Source: Asanoa ferruginea
Lineage (GTDB): Bacteria; Actinomycetota; Actinomycetes; Mycobacteriales; Micromonosporaceae
Assembly: GCF_003387075.1 (NCBI RefSeq)
Contig: NZ_QUMQ01000001.1
Location: forward strand, 8,742,001-8,806,000
Length of the DNA stretch: 64,000 nucleotides
Reading direction: 5' to 3'
Shown here: in pieces, positions 26,955 through 35,571 of the stretch
Layout: every line of letters starts with the position of its first letter
How positions within the stretch are numbered: the first letter of the stretch is position 1
Translations under genes and position numbers: made by a program
Notes under the pieces: generated by a model
What the model saw: only the letters and a program-made list of their open reading frames with translations
Database searches by the model: none
What the model was told of the DNA's origin: nothing

Positions 26955-27632
26955 TCAGCGGAGCAGGCGGCGGACCGCGCGGAAGAGTTGGGTCAGGCCG
27001 AAGGCGGCGAGCAGGACCCAGATGGCCAGGAAGACGGTCAGGGTGCCCGGCGTCAGGTCTTTGTCGAGGCCGCCGGCCGCTGCCGCGACGACGAAGGCCA
27101 CGACGGTGACGCTGACCCGGCTCGGGCGTTCGCCGACCGTGACCGTGCCGATCTCGGTCATGCCGGCCGCGGTGGCCCGGGCGCGGATGTATTCGTGCAG
27201 CCAGGACAGCGCGCCGGCGGTGAAGACGAGGGGTGCGGGCGCGCCGGCCACCCAGAAGGCCACCAGCCAGCAGATCTCGCCGAGGCGGTCGGCCACCGAG
27301 TCGTAGACGTAGCCCAGGCGGGTGGCCCGGTCGGTGGCCACCGCGACGGCGCCGTCGACGCTGTCGGCCACCGCGGCCAGCAGGACCAGGATCGCGGCCG
27401 CGAACAGGCCCGACGGGGCGCGGGTCGCGGCGATCGGGACCAGCGCGCAGAGCAGCAGGCCGACCACCGTGACCGGGGTCGGGGTGATCCCGAGGCGGCC
27501 CAGGCGCGAACCGATCTCATAGGACAGTCGGACCCAGCCGCGGACGGCCGTGCCCGCCTGCCGCGGGTCGAAGCCGCCGTGCAACGCCGCCCACCTGGAC
27601 GCGTATTCGTTCCAACCCAGCCGTGTGCCCAC
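26955..27632 (-). CDS. CDP-alcohol phosphatidyltransferase family membrane protein (substituted motif)
   Basis: A 225-residue protein with about six membrane segments. The signature region is DSVDGAVAVATDRATRLG followed by YVYDSVADR. Compared with D-x2-DG-x2-AR-x8-G-x3-D-x3-D, all four aspartates and both glycines are kept, but the arginine after alanine is valine. It probably transfers a phospho-alcohol group in phospholipid or phosphosaccharide synthesis; the substituted residue makes activity uncertain. It lies 30 nt downstream of the metF-like gene on the same strand. Confidence 0.85.
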   Translation of the reverse strand: MGTRLGWNEYASRWAALHGGFDPRQAGTAVRGWVRLSYEIGSRLGRLGITPTPVTVVGLLLCALVPIAATRAPSGLFAAAILVLLAAVADSVDGAVAVATDRATRLGYVYDSVADRLGEICWLVAFWVAGAPAPLVFTAGALSWLHEYIRARATAAGMTEIGTVTVGERPSRVSVTVVAFVVAAAAGGLDKDLTPGTLTVFLAIWVLLAAFGLTQLFRAVRRLLR

Positions 27633-27662
27633 GTCAGCTCAACCGTCTGTCGGCGGTCGAGG

Positions 27663-28580
27663 TCACACGCGGGCTTCGACCCGGAGGTTTTGCCACACGT
27701 CGCGGGTCGCCGTCGAGCGGTTGAGGGTGATGAAGTGGATGCCGGGCACGCCCTCGTCGATCAGCCGCTGGCACATCCGGCTGGCCTGCTCGATGCCGAG
27801 CTTGCGGACCGCTTCGTCGTCGTCGGCCACCCGGGCGAACTGCTCGGCCAGCGCCGCCGGGAACGGCGCGCCGGAGAGCTGCTCGGACCGGGCGATCGTG
27901 CTCAGCCTGGTCACCGGCATCACGCCGGGCAGGATCGGGGTGTCGCAGCCGGAGGCGGCCACCCGGTCGCGGAGCCGCAGGTAGTCGTCGCCGTCGAAGA
28001 ACATCTGGGTGATCGCGAAGTCGGCGCCGGAGCGGCACTTGCGGATGAAGTGCTCGGTGTCGCTCGCTATGTCGGGCGACCGCGGGTGCTTATAAGGAAA
28101 GGCGGCCACGCCGACGCAGAAGTCGCCCGACTCGCGGATGATCCGGACGAGGTCTTCGGCGTAGTCGACGCCCTCGGGGTGGCGGACCCACTCGCCGTTG
28201 GGGTTGCCGGGCGGGTCGCCGCGGACGGCGAGGATGTTGCGGATGCCGGCACCGGCCAGCCGGCCGATCACGTTGCGCAGCTCGGCAACGGAGTGGTTGA
28301 CGGCCGTCAGGTGGGCCATCGGGAGCAGCGTGGTCTCGGTCGCGACCCGCTCGGTCACCGCGACCGTGGTGTCACGGGTGGTGCCGCCGGCGCCGTAGGT
28401 GATCGAGACGAAGGACGGCTGGAGCGGCTCGAGCTCGCGGATCGCCCGCCACAGCTGCACCTCGCCTTCGGGGGTTTTGGGCGGGAAGAACTCGAAAGAG
28501 AAGGTCGGGGCCTCGTCGCGAACGAGGTCGCCGATCGACGGTTGCGATCCCGGAAGGATCGAAGGGAGTCCTAGCGCCAC
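27663..28580 (-). CDS. metF: 5,10-methylenetetrahydrofolate reductase
   Basis: A 305-residue TIM-barrel flavoenzyme reducing methylene-THF to methyl-THF for methionine synthesis. Recognisable blocks are FSFEFFPPKTPEGE, which carries the catalytic Glu, VSITYGAGGTTRD, ILAVRGDPPG, and a C-terminal FITLNRS. I start at GTG 28580 (VALGLPSILPG); a longer frame to 28622 has no better signal. The next gene downstream is the CDP-alcohol transferase. In M. tuberculosis the homologue (Rv2172c, from memory) also neighbours the prenyl synthase and mannosyltransferase genes. Confidence 0.92.
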   Translation of the reverse strand: MALGLPSILPGSQPSIGDLVRDEAPTFSFEFFPPKTPEGEVQLWRAIRELEPLQPSFVSITYGAGGTTRDTTVAVTERVATETTLLPMAHLTAVNHSVAELRNVIGRLAGAGIRNILAVRGDPPGNPNGEWVRHPEGVDYAEDLVRIIRESGDFCVGVAAFPYKHPRSPDIASDTEHFIRKCRSGADFAITQMFFDGDDYLRLRDRVAASGCDTPILPGVMPVTRLSTIARSEQLSGAPFPAALAEQFARVADDDEAVRKLGIEQASRMCQRLIDEGVPGIHFITLNRSTATRDVWQNLRVEARV

Positions 28581-28827
28581 GGGTCGAGCGTACCGGCTGG
28601 GGGTGTTGGCGGGGCGGCGCACCGAGCGCCTGTGGATAACGCGGGTTCGCGCTGGTGACGGGGTTGGCGGCGGGATGGGTACGGGAAAACGTCGGGCCTG
28701 TGGGGTACATATGTTCTACGCGCCGCGGGCCGCCCCCACGGTCCACTGGTCGGCGCGCGGGGATGCCGTGCCACGGCGTCCGGGGGCCGCAGGCGTGCAC
28801 CGCCGCACCGCTGCTCGGGGAGGTTCC

Positions 28828-30216
28828 ATGATGTCCGCCCTGCCACCACACCCGTTCGACGCGGCGGGTCCGCGCCCACCATTCGGTGCCTATCTGGCCC
28901 AGCTCCGGCTACGCCGGGGTTGGAGCCAACTACGCCTGGCGGAGCAGCTCTGCGCCGCCTCGGGCAGCTCGACGGTGACCCGCCACGAGGTCAGTCGCTG
29001 GGAGCGCGAGGAGCGCCTGCCGGCCGACTTCTGGCTGGGTTGGCTCGCTGCGGTGCTCGACGCGCCCGCCGACGGCCTGGCCGCCGCCGCCGAGCGCAGC
29101 CGGGTCCGCCACCGGCTGGTCGCGCCACCCGGCCGCGCCGGTCCGGGCCGGCGGGAGACCCGCGACCGGGTCGGGCTCGACCTGCTCGGCCTCGCGCACA
29201 CCTGGCTGACCAGCGACGAGACGGCGCTGATCGGTCCGGCGCCGGTCGCACCATCGGGCGCGGCACGACCCGAGCGGCCGTCCGTGGCCGAGGTGACCGC
29301 CCGGTTGGTCGCCGCCCGCCGGCTCGACGACGTGATCGGTGGCGCCGACCTGGCGGCCACGGTGCACGGGCTGGCGGCTGCCGCGGCGCACGCCACGACC
29401 TCGCCGCCCGGCACGACGCCGACCCGCAAGGCGGCGCGGCTACGGGCCGAGGTGGCCCAGCTCCGCGGCTGGACCCTCGGCGACGCCGGTGACGCGGTCG
29501 GTGCGCTGTCCGCCTACCGCACGGCGTTGGGCGCGGCGGCGGTCGCCGGCGACCGGCCGCTGGCCGGCCACGTGCTCGGCTCGGCCAGCCACCTGCTGGC
29601 CGGCTCGGGCGATCCGGCGCCCGCGCTGCTGCTGGCCCGCACCGCCTATGCGGGCTCGCGGCGGGCGCTGTCGGCCTCCGGGCGGGCGTTGCTGTTGCAC
29701 CGGATCGCGTTCGCGGCCGCGTCGGCCGGGCTGCGCGGCGCCGCCGAGGCCGCACTTACGGCCGCGCAGCGCGCGACCGAGCGTCGGGCCGCCGAGCATG
29801 ACCCGCCGTGGCTCTACTGGCTCGACGATGGCGAGTTCGACGCGCTGGCCGGCCGGTGCCTGGCCGCCCTCGGCCGGTCGGCCCGGGCGCTGCCACTGCT
29901 CTCCCGGGCGGCGGCGCGCTCCGGCCAGCCACGCACCGCCGCGCTCGACCAGGCCTGGCTGGCCCATGCCCGGCTCGGTGCCGGCGAGGCCGACGGTGCG
30001 TTGCTGGCGGCCAGCGGCGCTTTGCTCGACACGATCCGGTCCGGGTCGACGCGGGCGCTCGACGTGCTGACCACGTTCGGTGACCGGCTCGCTCCACACG
30101 CCCGGCTGCCCGCCGCACGCGACTACGCCGACCTGCTGGTGGCGGCCCGGCCCTACCTGCCCCGCCCGGTGCGCGACGAGCGGTCCGCCGGTGATCGGGT
30201 GGCAGGCGATGACTAG
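28828..30216 (+). CDS. XRE-type helix-turn-helix regulator with TPR-like C-terminal domain
   Basis: A 462-residue protein. The N-terminal HTH spans LAQLRLRRGWSQLRLAEQL to HEVSRWEREERLPADFWL (about residues 17-66). A long Ala-rich helical region with TPR-like pairs follows (GALSAYRTALGAAAVAG, LGRSARALPLLSRAAARSG). Such proteins in actinomycetes control secondary metabolism or development, but no target is visible. GGGGAGG lies 4 nt upstream of the ATG pair at 28828/28831. A divergent region of about 250 nt separates it from metF. Confidence 0.85.
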   Translation: MMSALPPHPFDAAGPRPPFGAYLAQLRLRRGWSQLRLAEQLCAASGSSTVTRHEVSRWEREERLPADFWLGWLAAVLDAPADGLAAAAERSRVRHRLVAPPGRAGPGRRETRDRVGLDLLGLAHTWLTSDETALIGPAPVAPSGAARPERPSVAEVTARLVAARRLDDVIGGADLAATVHGLAAAAAHATTSPPGTTPTRKAARLRAEVAQLRGWTLGDAGDAVGALSAYRTALGAAAVAGDRPLAGHVLGSASHLLAGSGDPAPALLLARTAYAGSRRALSASGRALLLHRIAFAAASAGLRGAAEAALTAAQRATERRAAEHDPPWLYWLDDGEFDALAGRCLAALGRSARALPLLSRAAARSGQPRTAALDQAWLAHARLGAGEADGALLAASGALLDTIRSGSTRALDVLTTFGDRLAPHARLPAARDYADLLVAARPYLPRPVRDERSAGDRVAGDD

Positions 30217-30373
30217 TGAGGGGCGTCGATGGGGGTGCCGCTCCGGCATGGTCCGGGCGGCCCGCGGTCGCGCGCCGCCCGCCGTGGGGTGCCGCGACCG
30301 TCCGTGGCGGTGGGCGGACCCGGCCGTTACCGGCCCGGTTGTCGTTCGCGCCGATTGACCCTAGCGTCGTGGC

Positions 30374-31516
30374 GTGACCGAGCCGACCAGCCCTTCCGAC
30401 GCCGCCGGCCCGGACCCTTCCGACACCGTCCGCCCGATCGCCGGTGCCGGCCTTCCCATCACCGACCGGGTCGGGCTGCGGCAGCGCGTCGACAAGTCGC
30501 TGGCCTGGTTCCTGGCCGACCGGCGGGCCTGGATGGCACAGGTCGACAGCGCGCTGGCGCCGGTCGCCGACGCGATCGAGGCCTTCGTCCTGCGCGGCGG
30601 CAAGCGGTTACGGCCGGCGTTCGGCTACTGGGGCTTCCGCGGGGCCGGCGGCCACGACTCCGACCAGGTGGTTACCGCGCTCGCGGCGCTCGAGCTCGTC
30701 CAGGCGAGCGCCCTCATCCACGACGACCTCATCGACCGTTCCGACACCCGGCGCGGCGAGCCCGCGGTGCACCGCCGCTTCGCGGGCCGGCACCGCGCCC
30801 ACGGCTGGTCCGGCGACGCCGACGGCTTCGGCGACTCGGCCGCGGTCCTGCTCGGCGACCTGTGCCTGGTCTGGTCCGACGAGTTGCTGCACGCCGGCGG
30901 GCTCGACCCCGCAGCGCTGTCCCGGGCCCGCCCGGTCTTCGACGAGATGCGCACGGAGGTGACCATCGGCCAATACCTCGACGTCCTCACCCAGGCGACC
31001 GGCGACACCTCCGTCGAGCGCGCCGGCAAGGTCGCGCGCCTGAAGTCGGCGAAATACACGGTCGAGCGACCCCTGCTGCTCGGCGCAGCGCTCGCGGCGG
31101 CGCCGGCGGAGGTCGGCGCGGCCTACTCGAGCTACGGGCTGCCGCTCGGCGAGGCGTTCCAGCTCCGCGACGACATGTTGGGCGTGTTCGGCGACCCGGC
31201 GCAGACCGGCAAACCGGCGGGCGACGACCTCCGTGAGGGCAAACGCACATTCCTGGTCGCGGCCGCGTTCGAAACGGCCGACGAGGCCGGCCGCGGCGAC
31301 CTCCGCCGCCTGCTCGGCTCCCGCGACCTCGACGCGGTCGGCATCGCCCACCTCCGCGAGATCATCGTGGCCAGCGGCGCCGCCGACCGCACCGAGCAGC
31401 GGATCGACGCGCTGCTGACCTCGGCCCTGTCGGCGATCGAATCGGCACCGATCGACCCGGAAGCCCGCGGCGCCCTGATCGACCTCGCCCACGCGGCCAC
31501 CACCCGCACCGACTGA
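30374..31516 (+). CDS. Polyprenyl diphosphate synthase (IdsA-type GGPP/FPP synthase)
   Basis: A 380-residue trans-prenyl synthase. The first Asp-rich motif is HDDLIDRSDTRRG, and the second region is LRDDMLGVFGDPAQTGKPAGDD. FVLRGGKRLRP near residue 80 binds isopentenyl diphosphate. Residues just before the first motif are small, which suits C15-C20 products. It probably supplies GGPP for carotenoids or FPP for polyprenols used by the neighbouring mannosyltransferase. The GTG at 30374 is the start. The last 46 nt, including the stop, are echoed downstream. Confidence 0.9.
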   Translation: MTEPTSPSDAAGPDPSDTVRPIAGAGLPITDRVGLRQRVDKSLAWFLADRRAWMAQVDSALAPVADAIEAFVLRGGKRLRPAFGYWGFRGAGGHDSDQVVTALAALELVQASALIHDDLIDRSDTRRGEPAVHRRFAGRHRAHGWSGDADGFGDSAAVLLGDLCLVWSDELLHAGGLDPAALSRARPVFDEMRTEVTIGQYLDVLTQATGDTSVERAGKVARLKSAKYTVERPLLLGAALAAAPAEVGAAYSSYGLPLGEAFQLRDDMLGVFGDPAQTGKPAGDDLREGKRTFLVAAAFETADEAGRGDLRRLLGSRDLDAVGIAHLREIIVASGAADRTEQRIDALLTSALSAIESAPIDPEARGALIDLAHAATTRTD

Positions 31517-31534
31517 GCCAGGCCCGGCCCGCAT

Positions 31535-31580
31535 CGCCCTCACCGGCCTCGCCCACCTGGCCACCACCCGCACCGACTGA
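31535..31580 (+). repeat. Echo of the 3' end of the prenyl synthase gene, stop codon included
   Basis: 31471-31516 (gene end) and 31535-31580 are imperfect copies 64 nt apart. The gene reads ALIDLAHAATTRTD-stop; the echo, in its own frame, reads ALTGLAHLATTRTD-stop. The last 18 nt are identical. It sits between the prenyl synthase and the MptA-like gene. Confidence 0.85.
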
Positions 31581-31646
31581 CCCCCGCGTCCCGGCGCCCG
31601 CCGGCGGCGGTGGGGTGGCGGTGGCCGGCGTGGGATCATCGACGAC

Positions 31647-33779
31647 GTGCGTGGCCTGGACAGCCCGTGGGGTCTGCGCGTCACCGGGCTTGTCGGGGTC
31701 GCGGTTGTCGCCGCTGGGGCGTACGGAGCGGGGGCGTTGCCGGGGAGAGATCCCGGCGCGGGGCTGCGTGGTGCCGGCACTCCGGGCGTCGGCTTCTGGC
31801 TCGGGCTGGCCGGATGGGTGGTCGGGCTCACGATCCTGTCCACCGCCTGGTGGCGACTCGGCAAGCGGCTCAGCGCCGTCAGCAGCCGCTGGCTGATCGG
31901 CACGGGTGCGCTCTGGGCGCTGCCCCTGCTGCTCGCACCACCGCTGGCCAGCCGCGACGTCTACTCCTACGCCTGCCAGGGCCAGATCTGGAACTCCGGC
32001 CTCGACCCCTACGCGGTCGGTGCCGCCGACGGCGGTTGCTCCTGGGCCGGCTCGGTGCCCGACCTGTGGCTGCACACGCCGGCGCCCTACGGGCCGGTCG
32101 GGGTCGCGCTGTCCGGCGCCGCCGCCGCGGTCGGTCGGGCCGTCGGCGGGCCGGCCGGGCATCAACTGCTCGCGGCGGTCACCGTCCTCCGGATCGTCGC
32201 CCTCATCGGCGGTGTGCTGATCGCGATCTACGCCGGGCGGCTCGCCACCGCCGCCGGGATCGCACCGACCGCCGCACGTTGGCTCGCACTGCTCTCGCCA
32301 CTAGTCGCAGTCCATCTGGTCTCGGGAGCACACAACGACGCGCTCACCGCCGGTCTGACCGTGGCGGCACTGGCGGTCGCGACCAGCGCGAACGCGAGCC
32401 GCCGAACAAACGGGGGGCAGTCCCCAACCGACCATCCGGCACCAATCGAGGACGGCTCCTCCGGCCCGCCGTCGCACGACGCCGCGGCAGGCGCGCGATC
32501 GGAAGGTCTCGTAGCAGGCCTCCGATCGCAAGGCCTCGTAATAGGCCCGCCGTCGCAGGACGCCGTGATAGGCCCGCAATCGCAAGGCCTCGCAGCAGAC
32601 CCGCCGTCGCAAGACGTGGCGGTAGGCCCGCAATCGCAAGGCCTCGCAGCAGGCCCGCCGTCGCGGGACGCCGCGGTAGGCCCGCAATCGCAAAGCCTCG
32701 TAATAGACCCGCCATCGCACGGCCGAGTAGAAGGCCTGCCATCGCACGGCCCCGCGCAGGGCTCGCGACCCCTGGGGCTGGCGGAAGGACCGCCGTGGCG
32801 GGCAGCGATCGCGGCCGGGACCTTCATCGGCCTCGCCGTCGCGGTCAAAGTCACCGCGATCATCGCGCTCCCCTTCGTCATCCTGCTGGTAGCCGGCTGG
32901 CGGACGAAGCGCCGCCCCACCACCGCCATCACCGCCGCCGCGATCACCGTCACCGCGACGGGAGCGCTCGTCTTCGCCGCCGCCAGCCTGGCCACCGGCC
33001 TCGACCTCGGCTGGTTCGGCGCCCTCTCCGACACCGGCAGCCTGGTGCAATGGACCTCCCTGCCGACCGGCATCGGCATGGCGGTCGGCTACCTCCTAAG
33101 GGCAGCGGGCTGGCCGGGCGCCGCAGACACCGCGGTCTACGCAGCCCGCATCTGCGGCGTAGTAGCCCTGGCCGTAATCGCCGCTGCCCTCGGTTGGCGG
33201 GCACTCCAGGCAACTCTCCGCGGCCTGAGGGACAACGAACCCCCGGACCGAGCGGCCACGTCAGCTGACACCGCACCCGCCGGGAACGACGAGGTCATCG
33301 CACCATCCGTGGCGATCCCGCTCGCCGACCCAGGCCCCACACCGGTCCGCGCCACGGACGTCTCGACAGCCGGCCACGACCGACCCCACCAGGCCGCCCT
33401 GGCGAGCTACGACCAACCAAAACCCGCCGCCACCCACGATCAAGCGAACGCCACCGCCCACCGCCGCCAGGTGATCGCCGCCGCGGGCTGGACGCTCGCC
33501 GCCGCCGCGATCCTGCTGCCGGTCTTCTACCCCTGGTACGCGATCGCCCCGCTGGCCGTCCTGGCCTGCGCGACCCCACCAGGCAGAACCCGAACCGCCC
33601 TCGCGGCAACGGCCATCGCGATCACCGCGCTGATCATCCCGAACGGCCTGGGCCTCGCCGTCCTGACCAAACTCCCGGGCGCGTTCCTGGACGTCGCGAT
33701 CGTCGCCGCGCTCATCTACCGCTTCCGTAGCCACCGCAGCAGCCAGGACGACCCAGTCCCGGCCGCCGGCGAGCGCTGA
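31647..33779 (+). CDS. MptA/MptB-like polyprenol-phosphomannose-dependent mannosyltransferase (GT-C)
   Basis: A 710-residue polytopic GT-C protein. The catalytic-loop region ASRDVYSYACQGQIWNSGLDPYAVG, with its Arg-Asp and Tyr residues, and the PAPYGPVGVAL block are those of alpha-1,6-mannosyltransferases acting in lipomannan/lipoarabinomannan core elongation. The membrane domain is interrupted after residue 250 by about 120 low-complexity residues with an 18-residue repeat, and again near 530-610 by a Pro/Ala/Thr-rich stretch. It follows the prenyl synthase gene as in M. tuberculosis (Rv2173-Rv2174, from memory), favouring MptA. The last 64 nt overlap the 3' end of the convergent crtYd. Confidence 0.8.
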   Translation: MRGLDSPWGLRVTGLVGVAVVAAGAYGAGALPGRDPGAGLRGAGTPGVGFWLGLAGWVVGLTILSTAWWRLGKRLSAVSSRWLIGTGALWALPLLLAPPLASRDVYSYACQGQIWNSGLDPYAVGAADGGCSWAGSVPDLWLHTPAPYGPVGVALSGAAAAVGRAVGGPAGHQLLAAVTVLRIVALIGGVLIAIYAGRLATAAGIAPTAARWLALLSPLVAVHLVSGAHNDALTAGLTVAALAVATSANASRRTNGGQSPTDHPAPIEDGSSGPPSHDAAAGARSEGLVAGLRSQGLVIGPPSQDAVIGPQSQGLAADPPSQDVAVGPQSQGLAAGPPSRDAAVGPQSQSLVIDPPSHGRVEGLPSHGPAQGSRPLGLAEGPPWRAAIAAGTFIGLAVAVKVTAIIALPFVILLVAGWRTKRRPTTAITAAAITVTATGALVFAAASLATGLDLGWFGALSDTGSLVQWTSLPTGIGMAVGYLLRAAGWPGAADTAVYAARICGVVALAVIAAALGWRALQATLRGLRDNEPPDRAATSADTAPAGNDEVIAPSVAIPLADPGPTPVRATDVSTAGHDRPHQAALASYDQPKPAATHDQANATAHRRQVIAAAGWTLAAAAILLPVFYPWYAIAPLAVLACATPPGRTRTALAATAIAITALIIPNGLGLAVLTKLPGAFLDVAIVAALIYRFRSHRSSQDDPVPAAGER
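32480..32740 (+). repeat. 54-nt coding minisatellite in the mannosyltransferase gene
   Basis: Units of 18 codons such as GLAADPPSQDVAVGPQSQ recur about four times, with looser 9-residue half-units at both ends. The motif AATCGCAA recurs at 32579, 32633 and 32687, 54 nt apart. The encoded stretch sits in a loop between predicted membrane segments. The reading frame is preserved. Confidence 0.85.
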
Positions 33780-34072
33780 ACCCCTGCCCGCCCCCAGAAC
33801 ACCCACAGCGACAACGTCAACAACACCAACGCGAACCCGAAGACCAGGTCCTCGACGGGCGCGTACACCAGACGCAGTCCGATGATCGCCCCCGGGTCGT
33901 AGCGGACGATGTTCCGGCCCGTCAGCACCCCGTTGGCCAGGAGCTGGAAGAACAGGATGATCGGGTACGTGGCCCAGAAGACCGGCCGCAGCACGAGCCG
34001 GGTGCGCAGCACGAACAGGTCGACGCCGAGCGCGCCGATCGCGCCCAGCAACGCCGCCGTTGTGTAGGTCAC
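33716..34072 (-). CDS. crtYd: Lycopene cyclase subunit CrtYd
   Basis: A 118-residue membrane protein with three hydrophobic segments and the lycopene cyclase domain blocks VRYDPGAIIGLRLVYAPVEDLVFGFALVL and LTLSLWVFWGR. The conserved APVED acidic pair is present. The GTG start overlaps the crtYc stop, so the two subunits are coupled; together they form the heterodimeric cyclase of actinobacteria. The last 64 nt overlap the convergent mannosyltransferase gene end. Confidence 0.88.
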   Translation of the reverse strand: MTYTTAALLGAIGALGVDLFVLRTRLVLRPVFWATYPIILFFQLLANGVLTGRNIVRYDPGAIIGLRLVYAPVEDLVFGFALVLLTLSLWVFWGRAGVQRSPAAGTGSSWLLRWLRKR

Positions 34073-34392
34073 TCGTCTCCCGCCGGCAGGCGCAGCACGG
34101 CGCGGACCGCCTCGAAGCCGAGGATCGCGCACAGTGGCACGACCAGGAAGAACAGCAGTTCGTCGAGCGGCAGGCGGCCGGGCAGCAGGATGCCCGTGGT
34201 CTGCATCGGGTCGAACGACCAGTGGCCGGCCGCGATCGCCGCGATGTCCCACAGCGCGAAGATCGCCATCACCGGCACGATGGTGAGCAGCAGGCGACGC
34301 CACCGGCGCAGGACGTTGACCCGCAGCGCGGGCTCCAGCCACAGCGCACCGGCCAGGCAGCCCAGCAGGACCGCCAGGTAGACGAACCTCAA
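34069..34392 (-). CDS. crtYc: Lycopene cyclase subunit CrtYc
   Basis: A 107-residue membrane protein with three hydrophobic segments. RFVYLAVLLG opens it, FALWDIAAIAAGHWSFDP lies in the middle, and the catalytic-type block LPLDELLFFLVVPLCAILGFEAV follows. The usual PxEE reads PLDE here, a conservative change. I chose TTG at 34392 because the family opens at this residue, although no good binding site precedes it. It overlaps crtYd and follows the Rv2175c-like gene by 2 nt. The pair sits about 8 kb from the carotenoid operon at 21.6-26.2 kb. Confidence 0.85.
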   Translation of the reverse strand: MRFVYLAVLLGCLAGALWLEPALRVNVLRRWRRLLLTIVPVMAIFALWDIAAIAAGHWSFDPMQTTGILLPGRLPLDELLFFLVVPLCAILGFEAVRAVLRLPAGDE

Positions 34393-34394
34393 GC

Positions 34395-34736
34395 CTAGAA
34401 GCCCAGCGCCTGCGCGCGGCGCTTCACCTCGGTGGCCTGGTCGCCGCCGAGTGCCACCGCCGGCAGGCCGGGGAGCGTCTCGTCGGGCTCGTAGAGCCAC
34501 CGCAGGCACTCTTCGTCGTTGTACCCAGCGTCGTGCAGCAACGTGATGACGCCCGGCAGGTGCTTGAGCACGGTCTTGTTGGCAACGAGCTCAGCCGGCA
34601 CCCGCAGGACGCCTTCGCGCCGGACCGCGAGAAGCGAGCCGTCGCGCACCATCTGGCGCACCTTGCTGATCGTCAGCTCAAGGCGCTCCGCCACGTCGGG
34701 CAACGGCAGCCACTGAGCGGGAACGGTTTCGGTCAC
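34395..34736 (-). CDS. Rv2175c-family winged-helix DNA-binding protein
   Basis: A 113-residue protein matching the Rv2175c family: WLPLPDVAERLELTISKVRQMVRDGSLLAV, RVPAELV, and a C-terminal GVITLLHDAGYNDEECLRWLYEPDETLPG. In M. tuberculosis Rv2175c is a DNA-binding substrate of the PknL kinase encoded next to it (from memory); here a PASTA kinase also lies nearby. The GTG at 34736 fits the conserved N-terminus better than the open frame upstream. It directly precedes crtYc on the same strand. Confidence 0.9.
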   Translation of the reverse strand: MTETVPAQWLPLPDVAERLELTISKVRQMVRDGSLLAVRREGVLRVPAELVANKTVLKHLPGVITLLHDAGYNDEECLRWLYEPDETLPGLPAVALGGDQATEVKRRAQALGF

Positions 34737-34811
34737 CCGCTCACATTGCCACGCCGGCATGGCGTGACACCACTTAACCACCCGGTATGGGGTATCGAAG
34801 GGATCTGCACC

Positions 34812-35498
34812 GTGACCACCTGGCGAGGTCTGCGCAAGGAACTCGTGGGCGCGTGGCGTTCGGTCCAGTACGACCTCGCCCGCCTCCGGCCACGCCGCCG
34901 CTCAGACGGCGAGGAGACCACGGAACTCATCTTCCCCGAGCACGCCCGCCCGCCGCGCCGCCTGGCCGCGACCGGGGCCTTCGCCGTGGCCAGCCTGGCC
35001 GGCGCGGCCGCCACCTATTTCGCGGTCGTCAGCGGCCTCGGCGCGCTCCTGGAGACCGACGCCAGCGCCGCGGAATCACCCAAACCGGTGATAGCCGGCG
35101 CCGCGGGCACCGGACAGCGCTCGTCGCCGGACGCGGACGAGAAACCAACGGTCCGGATCGCCCGCCAGGGTGGGCCACTCACCGTCGCCGGCCGCCAGGC
35201 CGGAGCCGGTGGAGCGGGTTCATCGGATACGCGCGGCGGTGTCCCGGGCGACCTCGGCGGCCCTCCGGGACCGGTGCGGCACCCGGGCGGAGCCGTACCC
35301 GAAGAGTCCGAAGAACCGCCCGGCAACCCGCCCACCCAACCGCCGACGCCCACCCCGACGACCGACCCCACGGAGTCACCGAGCGCGACATCGAGCCCCG
35401 ACCCGTCCGTCTCGGCCGACCCGAACGGTGACGACGGCCACGACGAGGGGCGGCGCCGGCACCGACACCACCGCCCTGACCAGGACGAAGGCGCCTGA
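34812..35498 (+). CDS. Single-pass membrane protein with Pro/Thr/Ser-rich tail, function unknown
   Basis: A 228-residue protein. A cytosolic start of about 50 residues is basic (LARLRPRRRS), one membrane segment lies at about 55-77 (AFAVASLAGAAATYFAVVSGL), and the rest is low-complexity, ending in a PPTQPPTPTPTTDPTESPS stretch and a His/Arg/Asp-rich tail. I do not recognise a family. It lies between the Rv2175c-like gene (divergent) and the PASTA kinase (same strand, 73 nt on). The tail could be a wall-spanning stalk. Confidence 0.6.
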   Translation: MTTWRGLRKELVGAWRSVQYDLARLRPRRRSDGEETTELIFPEHARPPRRLAATGAFAVASLAGAAATYFAVVSGLGALLETDASAAESPKPVIAGAAGTGQRSSPDADEKPTVRIARQGGPLTVAGRQAGAGGAGSSDTRGGVPGDLGGPPGPVRHPGGAVPEESEEPPGNPPTQPPTPTPTTDPTESPSATSSPDPSVSADPNGDDGHDEGRRRHRHHRPDQDEGA

Positions 35499-35571
35499 AT
35501 GCGGGGTTATCGACGAAGTTGCCGGCACGGCTGTGTCGCAGTCACCGGATGGCCACATAGACTGCCTGCCG

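Noticed and set aside
28702-28716. A LexA-like site GTACATATGTTC upstream of the XRE regulator
   Set aside because: Only one half-site matches the SOS consensus, the other has GTAC in place of GAAC, and no repair gene follows.
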